Below are positions 50,213 to 59,046 of a stretch of 64,000 nt of DNA, in pieces. The notes beneath the pieces were generated by a model, which was not told where the DNA came from, searched no databases, and saw only the letters and a list, made by a program, of their open reading frames with translations. Where the stretch lies: NCBI RefSeq assembly GCF_014161445.1, contig NZ_JABBXA010000022.1:62001-126000 (forward strand), read 5' to 3'. Position numbers and translations under genes: made by a program. Position 1 is the first letter of the stretch. Each line of letters begins with the position of its first letter. Source of the stretch: Microbispora sp. H13382. Lineage in GTDB: Bacteria > Actinomycetota > Actinomycetes > Streptosporangiales > Streptosporangiaceae.

Positions 50213-51181
50213 ATGACAGCTATCGACTCCACCACCTCGGGTGCGTACGGGATCGGCCTCGCCACGATCGCCGCGGACGGCACCGTGCTGGACACCTGGT
50301 TCCCCTTCCCGGCGCTGGGCGAGCCCCCGGCCGTGGGCACCGAGCCGATCGCGGGCGACGACCTCGGCGAGGGCATGGCGGACCTGGTCGGCCCCGACCC
50401 CGCCCGGGGCGTCGAGGTCGTGGCCGTGCGCACCGGCATCGCCGACCTGTCGGCCCCGCCGGCCGACGCGTACGACGTGTACCTGCGGCTGCACCTGCTG
50501 TCCCACCGCCTGGTCCGGCCGCGTTCGATCAACCTCGACGGGGTCTTCGGGCTGCTGGCCAACGTCGTGTGGACCAGCCACGGCCCGTGCAGGGTGGAGG
50601 GCTTCGAGGAGGTGCGGCTGCGCCTGCGGGCCCGGGGCCCGGTGACCGTCTACGGCGTGGACAAGTTCCCCCGGATGGTCGACTACGTGCTGCCCTCCGG
50701 CGTGCGGGTCGCCGACGCCGACCGCGTACGGCTCGGCGCCCACCTGGCGAGCGGCACCACCGTCATGCACGAGGGCTTCGTCAACTACAACGCCGGCACG
50801 CTCGGCGCCTCGATGGTGGAGGGCCGCATCTCCGCCGGGGTCGTCGTGGGCGACGGGTCGGACGTGGGCGGCGGCGCCTCGATCATGGGCACGCTGTCCG
50901 GCGGCGGCAAGGAGGTCATCTCGATCGGCGAGCGGTGCCTGCTCGGGGCCAACTCCGGCGTCGGCATCTCGCTGGGCGACGACTGCGTGGTGGAGGCCGG
51001 GCTGTACGTCACGGCGGGCACCAAGGTCACGCTGCCGGACGGGGCGGTCGTGAAGGCGAGGGAGCTGTCGGGCAAGTCGGGTCTGCTGCTGCGCCGCAAC
51101 TCGACGACCGGGGCGGTCGAGGCGGTGTCACGCGACAGCAGGGGCATCGAGCTCAACGCCGCTTTGCACGCCAACGACTAG
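50213..51181 (+). CDS. dapD: Tetrahydrodipicolinate N-succinyltransferase, actinobacterial type
   Basis: 322-residue left-handed beta-helix acyltransferase of lysine/diaminopimelate synthesis. The N-terminal domain (GAYGIGLATIAADGTVLDTWFP) and hexapeptide coil (VRLGAHLASGTTVMHEGFVNYNAGTLGASMVEGRISAGVVVGDGSDVGGGASIMG) match DapD of Mycobacterium and Streptomyces rather than the proteobacterial form. tagcgt (50200-50205) is a -10 placed seven bases before the ATG at 50213, so the transcript is probably leaderless; no ribosome site is present. Confidence 0.94.
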   Translation: MTAIDSTTSGAYGIGLATIAADGTVLDTWFPFPALGEPPAVGTEPIAGDDLGEGMADLVGPDPARGVEVVAVRTGIADLSAPPADAYDVYLRLHLLSHRLVRPRSINLDGVFGLLANVVWTSHGPCRVEGFEEVRLRLRARGPVTVYGVDKFPRMVDYVLPSGVRVADADRVRLGAHLASGTTVMHEGFVNYNAGTLGASMVEGRISAGVVVGDGSDVGGGASIMGTLSGGGKEVISIGERCLLGANSGVGISLGDDCVVEAGLYVTAGTKVTLPDGAVVKARELSGKSGLLLRRNSTTGAVEAVSRDSRGIELNAALHAND

Positions 51182-51262
51182 ACCCTGATATGACCCTGAG
51201 TCTGCCCTGAACTTGGCCTTCGGCCCTGTGAGCGGGGGGAGTGCGGCCCGTACGGTGAAGGT

Positions 51263-51439
51263 ATGGGACGCATTCTCCTCATCGCCGCAGCCGTCATCGT
51301 CGGGTTCTTCCTTCTCGGCTCCGTCATCGGGCTCATCTTCGGCGCGCTGAAGTGGGTTCTGATCATCGGCGCGATCGCGCTGATCGTGTCGGTCGTGCTC
51401 AAGCTCACCCGGAGCAGCAGGTCGGGTCACTACACCTGA
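51263..51439 (+). CDS. 58-residue two-helix membrane protein
   Basis: MGRILLIAAAVIVGFFLLG starts a short protein with two hydrophobic helices (about 3-28 and 30-47) and a basic tail (KLTRSSRSGHYT). Codon use is typical of the region. tacggt (51250-51255), seven bases before the ATG, suggests a leaderless start. A strong hairpin follows 22 bases after the stop. No family is recognised; small membrane proteins of this type are common in actinomycetes near dapD, but I cannot assign a role. Confidence 0.7.
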   Translation: MGRILLIAAAVIVGFFLLGSVIGLIFGALKWVLIIGAIALIVSVVLKLTRSSRSGHYT

Positions 51440-51460
51440 CCGGGCCGTAGACCAAAAGGG

Positions 51461-51492
51461 GCGGGCCCCGCCGCGGATGCGGCGGGGCCCGC
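51461..51492. terminator. Bidirectional terminator between small membrane gene and cellulase
   Basis: 14-bp perfect arms (51461-51474 and 51479-51492) enclose ggat. On the minus strand the stem is followed by cccctttt, so it should stop the cellulase transcript; it also ends the plus-strand gene. Confidence 0.85.
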
Positions 51493-51510
51493 TGTCACTC
51501 GCGCCTCGTG

Positions 51511-53364
51511 TTACGAGAGGGGCGGGTAGGCGTTCTGCATGAGCTGCTGGAACTGGGCCGAGAACCAGTGGCCCGAGACCGGGGCTCCGCCGAGAGCACC
51601 GGACATGTTGTTGCCGTTCAGCGAGTTACCCGTGTAGGTCGGGTCACACATCCGGTCGAAGCCCTTGCCCTCGTCGTTCGGGATCTGGGAGCTGGAGCCG
51701 TCGGACTCACCCGGAGGCTTGATCCAGACGTAGGCGTCGAGACCGGCGGCGGGGTTCGCCTTCGGCCGCTCACCCATACCGGCGCCGGACTGGTTGCACC
51801 AGTTGCCGGCGTGGATGCGGCGGTCGACACGGGACTGGTTGACGAACGTGTCCACGCTGGTGGACGTGCTCGGCCCGGTCGGCCGGGCCGAGCCGCCCCA
51901 GCCGTTGCGGGAGGTGTCGATCAGCATGCCCAGCGTGTTCGGGAAGCCCTTCGCCACCAGAGCGTTGCGGAGACCGACCGCGAAGGACTGCTCGTCCACG
52001 TACCAGTTCCAGTCGACCCACTTGGACTGGCGCACCGACTGGCCGTTCACCGAGGTGTTGATGGTGAAGTACGGCTCGACCGTCGCGCCGAAGTTGGCGG
52101 TGTTCACGATGAAACCGTCAATGCTCTTCACGCCGTCGGTGGTGCCGGTGGCGACCTGGTGGAAGAGGTTCACCATCGGCTGGAAGTTGTTGTCCCAGCC
52201 GAGCCAGGCGTGGTGCGCCGCGTCCACGTAGGTGTAGACGTTCTTGATCGCGTGCAGCTTGTTCAGCGCGTACTGCACACCCTGGACGTAGGCGCCCGAG
52301 GACTCGGCCTCCTGACACGCCTGGAACGCGCTCACGTTGGTGATCAGGTTCGGCAGCGAGTCGGGCTCGATGATCGTCACGATGCGGAGGTTGGAGTACT
52401 TCGAGTCCGCCATGATCCCGGCGATCACGTCGATGTACTCGGTCTTGTACCGCGCGAGACCGTTCTGCGCGATCTTCAGCTCGCCGTTGGAGGCCAGCGC
52501 CGAGCAGTCGCGGTTCGGCAGGTCGTAGATGACGACCTGGATCGTGAGAGGCGTGCTGCCGTTGGCCGCGTCCTGCTTGACCGCCTCATCGAGGTGGTCA
52601 CGCAGGCCCTTGCTGTTGTTGCCGGCCGAGCCGGAGGTGATCGCGGCGATGCGGTCCAGCCAGACCGCCGTGGAGATGTTGGCCACGCGCGAACCGCCCG
52701 GCTCGGAGGCCGCGCTCGCCGACCAGTCCGGGTTCACGTACCCCGTGGCGCCGACGTACGGGTTGTCCACATGGGTCCCGGGCGGCGGCGGCGAGGTCGA
52801 CGGAGAAGCCGACGGCGACACCTGCGGGGACGGGGAGACCTGCGGAGAGGGGGAAACCTGCGGGGAGGGCGAGACCGGCGGCGTCGGCGACACCGGCGCC
52901 GACGGCGACGCCGACGGCGACTGCTGGGTGCCGTTGCAGGTGACGCCGTTGATCTTGAAGCTGGTCGGCGCCGGGTTGCTGCCGCTCCAGGTCCCGTTGA
53001 AGCCGATGCTCGTCGACGCGCCGCTGGCCAGGGACTTGTTCCAGTCCATGGCGGTCACGGTCACGTTGCTGCCCGACTGGCTCCAGTTGCCCGACCAGCC
53101 CTGGCTGACCTTCTGGCCGCTGTTGGGGAAGGTGAAGGTGAGCGTCCAGTTGTTGAGCGCGTCACCCAGGTTCTGAATGGTCAGGTTGGCGGACATGCCG
53201 CCCTGCCATTCACTGGCGGTGTAGTTGACCTTGCAGGCGACCGCGGCACTCGCCGAGGTGGCGGTGGCGACGGCCGCCGTGGCGCCGAGGGCGAGCACGG
53301 CCGCCGCGACCAGGCCGCGGCGCACCGTGGAGCCCACGGCTCCCGGTCGGGGGGTGGATCTCAT
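51511..53364 (-). CDS. Secreted cellulase: CBM2 plus GH6 (cellobiohydrolase-like)
   Basis: 617 residues. A Sec signal peptide (about 1-40) precedes an N-terminal CBM2 (about 42-143, starting CKVNYTASEW with three Trp), a Pro/Ser linker with VSPSPQ repeats (about 148-200), and a GH6 catalytic domain. GH6 landmarks are VDNPYVGATGYVNPDW, VIYDLPNRDCSALASNGEL, IIEPDSLPNL, YVDAAHHAWLGW and GHWFSAQFQQLMQNAYPPL. These resemble exo-acting Cel6 enzymes of Thermobifida and Streptomyces releasing cellobiose from cellulose ends. The ATG at 53364 has aggagg upstream. A CebR box lies 34 bases before it. Confidence 0.93.
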   Translation of the reverse strand: MRSTPRPGAVGSTVRRGLVAAAVLALGATAAVATATSASAAVACKVNYTASEWQGGMSANLTIQNLGDALNNWTLTFTFPNSGQKVSQGWSGNWSQSGSNVTVTAMDWNKSLASGASTSIGFNGTWSGSNPAPTSFKINGVTCNGTQQSPSASPSAPVSPTPPVSPSPQVSPSPQVSPSPQVSPSASPSTSPPPPGTHVDNPYVGATGYVNPDWSASAASEPGGSRVANISTAVWLDRIAAITSGSAGNNSKGLRDHLDEAVKQDAANGSTPLTIQVVIYDLPNRDCSALASNGELKIAQNGLARYKTEYIDVIAGIMADSKYSNLRIVTIIEPDSLPNLITNVSAFQACQEAESSGAYVQGVQYALNKLHAIKNVYTYVDAAHHAWLGWDNNFQPMVNLFHQVATGTTDGVKSIDGFIVNTANFGATVEPYFTINTSVNGQSVRQSKWVDWNWYVDEQSFAVGLRNALVAKGFPNTLGMLIDTSRNGWGGSARPTGPSTSTSVDTFVNQSRVDRRIHAGNWCNQSGAGMGERPKANPAAGLDAYVWIKPPGESDGSSSQIPNDEGKGFDRMCDPTYTGNSLNGNNMSGALGGAPVSGHWFSAQFQQLMQNAYPPLS

Positions 53365-53397
53365 TGGGAAGGTCCTCCTGGCGATGATTGCTGCGCT

Positions 53398-53411
53398 TGG
53401 GAGCGCTCCCA
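53398..53411. promoter_or_regulatory. CebR/CelR operator
   Basis: tgggagcgctccca is a perfect 14-bp palindrome identical to the CebR/CelR box that represses cellulase genes in Thermobifida and Streptomyces until cellobiose/cello-oligosaccharides are present. It lies 34 bases upstream of the cellulase ATG. Confidence 0.92.
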
Positions 53412-53559
53412 CGAACCATAGGCACCACCTCCGGCGCCGTACAGAGACCCGTCAAGGGCCGCGCCGCCCCGGCGGGACCGCCCGGCGTGCACCCACCGCC
53501 CCATCAGGGCATCCATCGCCGTGTTACGGGCGAAGTCGCCTGCCTGTTACTTGAAAGTT

Positions 53560-56322
53560 TCACTCATCCAGAGGCGAAAGGCGTGGCCACGGCCCTTCCC
53601 GCTCCTCTGGGCCCGGCTCGCGCGCGGTGTCCAGCACCCGCGCCACCTCGGTGCGGAACGCGCGCAGCGATGAGACGTGCCGCACCGCCGCACCGCGGAA
53701 AGCGGTGCGCCGCGCCTGGTCCAGCCACGACTGCAGATACGGCCGGACCCGTTGGGTCACCCGATCGTCAGGCCTCCAGACGACGATCAGATTCGTGTAA
53801 CCCGAATAGGTCTCGTCCTCCCGCACCACGTTGCCGACTTCAGGGATCAGAGCCGTCCACGGGTCGACGATCAGCAGGCTCGGCTCTCCCTGCCGGGGCG
53901 GCCCGCCCGGCGCGATCGCCACGTCTCGGGCGTCCGCCAACTCCTCGATGTGCTCCGAAACTGACCGGCGGTCCCCTTCCGCCCGGAAGGGCTGCCACTC
54001 CTGGGCCGTCGTGCCGTACGAGTAGGGGCTCGGAACGTCCGGCGGCAGGTTCCCGAGGTTGGGCGCGATGACCGTCACGGGTACGGGTCCGCGGGCGGCG
54101 CGTTCGGTGAACCCGCTGGTGACGTCCTCGTATCTCGGCGCTTCGCCGATCACGACGGGGGTGGCCTCGGCCACCGCGACAATCCTGCGCGCGAGTTCGT
54201 GGATCGCGGCGTCGTAGTCCTCTCGATACCTGCGGAGCTTCATGATGCCGTAGAGACCTAGCTCCTCGTACGGCGAGCCCAGGCCGGTGGTCACTTGTTG
54301 GATACCTCGGGCGACCGGAGGGAGTTCGAGACCCTGAACGGGGACCCAGAGCGCGGGCACGATCGGCCCCGTGAGCGATTTCTCTGCCGGTCTGGCGTCT
54401 GTGAACCGCCGCCGGAACGCCGCCCACTCCCTGCCGGCCCGTTCGCTACTGAAGTAACGGGGCGAGTACAGGGGGACGAAGACCCTGCATGCCGCCAGCG
54501 CCTCCGCCGTCGACTCCGACCATCCCCCCTGCCAGGCCTCCCGGTCCAGAAAGCCGGCCTCTTCCGGCCGCACGCTCGTCATCTGCGTGATCTCCTGGCA
54601 GAGCGCCATGAAGAATCGCACGACCCACGCGTTCGGGTCGCCCTGCTCGCCGAAAGGTATCGCAGCGTAACTGAGGTAGAAGTACGGACGGGGACGTTCG
54701 CGGCGGCGCCCGGCCGCGGCCGGGCGAACAGAGCGACCTGCGACGAGGGGCCGCGCAGGGTCGGGTGCGGCCTCCGCCCCGGCTCCGTCGCCCGGCGGTC
54801 CTCCGGCGGCCGCCCCGGACGACGTCGAGACGCCCAGGTCGCCGAGGACGCCGAGGGCGTTCGGGTCGATCAAGGCGAAGGGCCGTCCCGTCATCCCGTA
54901 CAACACGTCGCCGTGGCGATCCGCGGGCACCAGCGCCGGGAACGTGGTCGCGGCCGAGGCGGCCCGGCTCTCGATCTCGGCGGACAACCGGCGCAGCACG
55001 TCGACCGCGCGCCACGACTCGGAGCGCGGCACCAGCCGTTGCACGGCCCGGCGCGCCTCCTCGCTGACGAACTCGTAGCGGTCACGGGCCACCGCACGCA
55101 GGAATCCGCTCACCACGACCTCGGCGAGGACCGAGGGCGGGGAACCGGGCAGCATGCTGCGCTGGATATACCGCATGACGGGAACCGCGGGTGCGGAGAC
55201 GGCGGTGTAGGCGGCCAGACGTACGGCCTCCGGTGAGGCGGTCGCCTTGAACCGACGCACGCGGTCATCGAGTGCGAGCGAGATCTCCGCGGCCAGCCGG
55301 CGGGCACCCGAACGGCGTCGTCCGGTCACGTAGGTCATCGCGGTGGGAATTCCGTCCCTTCCGGCGTCTCCCCCCGTAGCCGTCAGCCGCGCCCAGTCGG
55401 CCAGCCAGAGCGGATCCAGTTCCAGCAGGGGCACGGGCAGTCCGGCCGGTACGGTCTCCTGCTCCGATGGCCTGAACCGCAGTGCGGAGTTCGGCGGGCA
55501 CGGCCGTCCGGACGTCGCCCACCCCGGCACGACGGGCATCGCGGTCCGGTGCCAGAGCCTTTCCGGCAGCGGTTGCAGAATGGCGGTCGGGGTGCGGCGT
55601 GCCCACCCGTGCAGCGCCTGCTGAGCGCGTCCCTCCCACCAGTGCGGGCCCGCGCAGTCGCTGAGCAGGAGCACGATCCTCCGGCCCGACGCGTCCGCCA
55701 GGGCCGCGGGTCCCCGGGGCGGCGCCCCGGGAGCGGTGGCGATCCGCCCCCGGAGCAGGTACCAGACGCGGACGTCGCGGAACGCACCGAGCCTCGTGAA
55801 CATTTCTCTGAGTTCGCCGGCCAGCGGGCGCCAGGGCCACATCGTCGGCCCGGTGTCGATCACCAGCGCCAGGTCAAGCCAGCGTTCCGGCGTGAAGGTC
55901 ATGACCGGAGCCCAGACACCCGTCTCGGCGATGCGCTCGGCCGTGGCCTCCTCGTCCAGCAGGTCCCGCCGACGCGAGGGGACCCTTCGTTTGATCGGCC
56001 GAAGCGCGCGTTGCAGGGAGAGGACATCGTTCATCAGCGGCGCGGCGGGTACGCGCACCGGCGTGCCCGCTCCCTCATGGCCGTCGCCGGCCCGCATGCG
56101 GAGCTCTGCCCGCCCATCCCGCACGAGCTGCGGCGCCGTGCGCTCCTCTGGCGGCGTCCCCTTCCCCGGGCCCAGGCCGTCCGCGCCGCCTTTCCCGCCT
56201 TCGAGGTCGCCGGGCGGTGCGTCACGGAGATGAAGCGCCAACCAGATGACCTCGGCCAGTTCCCGGGGCGAGACCGGCGCTCCCGCCTCGGCGAGGATCT
56301 CGCTGACCCGATCAGTCGTCAT
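53560..56322 (-). CDS. SAV_2336-type vWA-like protein fused to FxsC-like TIR domain
   Basis: 920 residues. The N-terminal ~110 are SAV_2336-like (ILAEAGAPVSPRELAEVIWLALHLRD). Residues about 150-400 look like a vWA-type fold with a degenerate metal site (WLDLALVIDTGPTMWPWRPL; RIVLLLSDCAGPHW). A helical region leads to a C-terminal TIR-like domain (about 555-690): YFYLSYAAIPFGEQGD, GFLDREAWQGGW, then CRVFVPLYSPRYFSSERAGREWAAF. Its Glu falls six residues after the Ser, as in TIR NADases, and wording matches FxsC proteins. No FxsA/FxsB gene is near. The final ~230 residues are of mixed fold. The start overlaps the MoxR stop by 11 bases. Predicted effector or output protein of the operon. Confidence 0.8.
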   Translation of the reverse strand: MTTDRVSEILAEAGAPVSPRELAEVIWLALHLRDAPPGDLEGGKGGADGLGPGKGTPPEERTAPQLVRDGRAELRMRAGDGHEGAGTPVRVPAAPLMNDVLSLQRALRPIKRRVPSRRRDLLDEEATAERIAETGVWAPVMTFTPERWLDLALVIDTGPTMWPWRPLAGELREMFTRLGAFRDVRVWYLLRGRIATAPGAPPRGPAALADASGRRIVLLLSDCAGPHWWEGRAQQALHGWARRTPTAILQPLPERLWHRTAMPVVPGWATSGRPCPPNSALRFRPSEQETVPAGLPVPLLELDPLWLADWARLTATGGDAGRDGIPTAMTYVTGRRRSGARRLAAEISLALDDRVRRFKATASPEAVRLAAYTAVSAPAVPVMRYIQRSMLPGSPPSVLAEVVVSGFLRAVARDRYEFVSEEARRAVQRLVPRSESWRAVDVLRRLSAEIESRAASAATTFPALVPADRHGDVLYGMTGRPFALIDPNALGVLGDLGVSTSSGAAAGGPPGDGAGAEAAPDPARPLVAGRSVRPAAAGRRRERPRPYFYLSYAAIPFGEQGDPNAWVVRFFMALCQEITQMTSVRPEEAGFLDREAWQGGWSESTAEALAACRVFVPLYSPRYFSSERAGREWAAFRRRFTDARPAEKSLTGPIVPALWVPVQGLELPPVARGIQQVTTGLGSPYEELGLYGIMKLRRYREDYDAAIHELARRIVAVAEATPVVIGEAPRYEDVTSGFTERAARGPVPVTVIAPNLGNLPPDVPSPYSYGTTAQEWQPFRAEGDRRSVSEHIEELADARDVAIAPGGPPRQGEPSLLIVDPWTALIPEVGNVVREDETYSGYTNLIVVWRPDDRVTQRVRPYLQSWLDQARRTAFRGAAVRHVSSLRAFRTEVARVLDTAREPGPEEREGPWPRLSPLDE

Positions 56323-57313
56323 CCGCCGAGGACGGACTGAGGTACGGCATGATTCGTGCGGCCAGTTCCATCCGGTCCACCACCCCCTGCCTCGCCGCGT
56401 GATGGGTCAGGTAGACCGCGTGAAGCAATTGGTCCGTCGCGAGCTGCCCCTGGGTCTTCCGCGAAAGGAACAGGCCGACGATGTCCTCACTCTCGTCCGC
56501 GAGCCCTCTCAGGTGCGCGCGGATGATCTCCGCGAGCCGCTCGGGATCCGGCTCCGGCAGCTCGAGCGTGACACAGCGCCGCAGGAACGCGGGAGGAAAA
56601 TCTCTTTCACCGTTGCTCGTCATCACCACGAAGGGAAACTCGCCGCAGACCACCCTGCCGCCCCGTATGGAGACCGCGTCGCCATCCGACGTCATCACCG
56701 TGCTCGCCCCCGACCCGTGCCGGGCCAGCTCGGTTATCTCGTATCGGCCCTCTTCGAACACGGTGAGCAGATCGTTGGGCAGATCGATGTCACTTTTGTC
56801 GATCTCATCGATCAGCAGCACCCTCGGATACCTCGCCGGAAGGAGCGCCGTACCGAGCGGACCGAGGCGGATGTACCTGCCCGGGTCGTCGTCGCGGGCT
56901 TCCTCCGCGCCCTTCATCGCGTAGAGGCGGGTCAGCGGGTCGTAGTGGTAAAGACCCTCGCGGAGCGTGGCCCTGCTCGTGATCGGCCAGTAGAGGACGG
57001 GTCCGAGCCCGAGTTCGCGCGCCACCGCGTAGGCGAGAGTCGACTTTCCCGTGCCGGGGCGCCCGGTCACCAGGAGAGGCCTGCGGAGATACAGCGCCGC
57101 GTTGACCTGCTCGACCGCCTCGGGGGCCGGACGGTAGCTGCGGGCCCGATGCGCGTGGGCGGGATCCTCTCCGGGTGGTTCATCCGGCCGATCCTCGGGC
57201 GGGGTTCCCTTGAACTCGCGCCATGGGGGCGCCTTCGGCAGGCGGCTGATATCGCTGTTCGCTCCGGGAACTCCCGTGTATATGTACCAGGAAGGAATAG
57301 ACGGCTCAGACAT
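56312..57313 (-). CDS. MoxR family AAA+ ATPase
   Basis: 333 residues. After a Pro/Glu/Asp-rich N-terminal ~60 residues, the AAA+ core has Walker A GRPGTGKSTLAYAVA (about 83-97), Walker B RVLLIDEIDKSDIDLPNDLL, sensor-1 VVMTSNGERDFPPAFLRRC and a C-terminal helical lid. MoxR ATPases work as chaperone-like remodelling partners of vWA proteins, which fits the vWA-like neighbour. The ATG at 57313 overlaps the peptidase stop (TGATG); a GTG immediately before it is also possible. Third gene of the four-gene operon. Confidence 0.92.
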   Translation of the reverse strand: MSEPSIPSWYIYTGVPGANSDISRLPKAPPWREFKGTPPEDRPDEPPGEDPAHAHRARSYRPAPEAVEQVNAALYLRRPLLVTGRPGTGKSTLAYAVARELGLGPVLYWPITSRATLREGLYHYDPLTRLYAMKGAEEARDDDPGRYIRLGPLGTALLPARYPRVLLIDEIDKSDIDLPNDLLTVFEEGRYEITELARHGSGASTVMTSDGDAVSIRGGRVVCGEFPFVVMTSNGERDFPPAFLRRCVTLELPEPDPERLAEIIRAHLRGLADESEDIVGLFLSRKTQGQLATDQLLHAVYLTHHAARQGVVDRMELAARIMPYLSPSSADDD

Positions 57314-59046
57314 CACGCTTCTTCTACGAAAATCGGGGGGTCAGGCTTTCTTTCCGGGTCGTCCCAGAGCAGGGTTATCTTCGAGCCCGGGAATTTCTGC
57401 GCCTCCAGCCGGAGATCTCGAATTCGCTCTGGCAGCTCAGCCGCATCGCCCGCCTCCACCACCGAGGCGAGGACCTTCAGCAGATGACTGCCGCGACAGG
57501 CGGAGTGGTCGTGCAGGGGGCAGTCCGTCCGGGGCCACACCATCATCGAGATGCCGGCACTCAGCGCCTTCTCCAGGATGGATGTGTTCGGCCTCGTCGC
57601 GTAGACAATCGCTCGGAGTTCCCTTCTCCGAACCAGCAAGTCGTACAGGTCCTTCGCGCTGCGCGGGTCCCGGCAGCCGATCTTCTCGTACGGCGGAACA
57701 CCCCGGAACCGGTCATGCCGGGTCAGCCACTGGTCCTGCAACACGTAGTTGGAAAGCCGCACCACGTCACGCACCACCACGCGATACACGCTCATACGGA
57801 CGTCCGGATTACGGCTCGCATACCACTCGTCGATCGGCTCGCTCATCAGCGACGGCGGCAGCACGAACTCGATCAGCGGATCGTGACGGCCATGCAGGAC
57901 GACGGTCCTCATCAGCCCGTTGATCGCCCCCTCGACCGCTCTGCGCACCTCCTTGCGGGAGACCTCCCTGCTGGGCTCACCCGGATACGGCCTGCCGTCG
58001 ATGAAGTGTGAGAACCCCAGGTGATACCCGCCCTTGGTCCTCGGATCCAGCCGTACGACGATGGAAGTGATCTGCCGCTCCGGTAGCGCCAGGGGCGGCA
58101 GGTTGCGGTGGATCCACGTCGCCAGGGCCTGCCTGACGTGATCGTCGGTCAGATGGCCGGCGACCGCGTGCAGGATCCGCACCAGCGAGTCCTTGTCCCA
58201 GAACTCCTCGGCGACGTACCGGATCGCCTCCCACGTCGACCGCAGGTCACGGGTAGGGCGCTCGTAGTCCGCCGCCACGACAAGTTCGGCCGGGGCGACG
58301 TCGGTCGTGACACCGTGGAGGATCGCGCGGAGGCTCACCCGCTGTTCCCTGGGCAGCCAGGGGAGTTCGAGGAGATCGTCGATGCCTTCCCAGTATCGGC
58401 GGATGGTGTTGATGGAGATCATCCGGCCGATACGGCTGTGGGGGTCCCGTGAGGCGTCGGTGAACATGCCGATCACCCAGCCGCGGTTCTCGTCGTAGAC
58501 GGCCGCCCCGCTGAAACCCGCGCGCGGCATCTCCGTATGGCCCTTGACCGCTTCGACCTGGTGCCATTCGCCGGCCATCGGCTCAACCGATGTCAGTCCG
58601 AGACGCAGGATGCTCTCCGCCCTGCCGTGGTCGTAGGGGAACCCGTGGGCGGTCAGCTCGGCCGTGCTGTCGAGGTGTTCCGACATGGCGGCGGGCGTGA
58701 GATCGACGTCCCGTGCGAGCCTGAGCACGGCGACATCACCGGTGGCGTCACCGGCCTCCCCGGAAGCGGCCCGGGACTCCCCCGCGGCGACCTCGGCGAC
58801 CTCGGCGACCTCGGCGGGCACGTCGCGCAGGTCCCGCCGGTTGGCGTGGAGGAAGCCGACACGGACCTCGGCACAGCCCTCGACGATGTGCGCGCAGGTC
58901 AGCACATGCCTGCGGTCGACGAGGAACCCCGCGCCGACGACGACATCGCCGTCCTTCGTTCTACCCTCTATCCGCGCCCGCCACGGGTTCCGCGTTCGCA
59001 CTTGTCCGCTTGCCCTGTGTTGCTCTACGCGCCTGGGGCCGTCCAC
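57313..59046 (-). CDS. Trypsin-like peptidase with VMAP-type C-terminal domains
   Basis: 577 residues. Residues ~10-220 form a trypsin-like serine peptidase with a full triad: His in VLTCAHIVEG, Asp in GDVAVLRLARD, Ser in PRAGFSGAAVYD. An acidic low-complexity insert (EVAEVAEVAAGESRAASGEAGDATG) sits between His and Asp. A middle helical domain of effector-associated type precedes the C-terminal VMAP-C region: SAGISMMVWPRTDCPLHDHSACRG, ELPERIRDLRLEAQ and ITLLWDDPERKPDPP. In described vWA-MoxR-VMAP ternary systems such proteins sense or process partners. Start GTG at 59046 overlaps the Trypco1 stop by 22 bases. Confidence 0.85.
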   Translation of the reverse strand: MDGPRRVEQHRASGQVRTRNPWRARIEGRTKDGDVVVGAGFLVDRRHVLTCAHIVEGCAEVRVGFLHANRRDLRDVPAEVAEVAEVAAGESRAASGEAGDATGDVAVLRLARDVDLTPAAMSEHLDSTAELTAHGFPYDHGRAESILRLGLTSVEPMAGEWHQVEAVKGHTEMPRAGFSGAAVYDENRGWVIGMFTDASRDPHSRIGRMISINTIRRYWEGIDDLLELPWLPREQRVSLRAILHGVTTDVAPAELVVAADYERPTRDLRSTWEAIRYVAEEFWDKDSLVRILHAVAGHLTDDHVRQALATWIHRNLPPLALPERQITSIVVRLDPRTKGGYHLGFSHFIDGRPYPGEPSREVSRKEVRRAVEGAINGLMRTVVLHGRHDPLIEFVLPPSLMSEPIDEWYASRNPDVRMSVYRVVVRDVVRLSNYVLQDQWLTRHDRFRGVPPYEKIGCRDPRSAKDLYDLLVRRRELRAIVYATRPNTSILEKALSAGISMMVWPRTDCPLHDHSACRGSHLLKVLASVVEAGDAAELPERIRDLRLEAQKFPGSKITLLWDDPERKPDPPIFVEEA

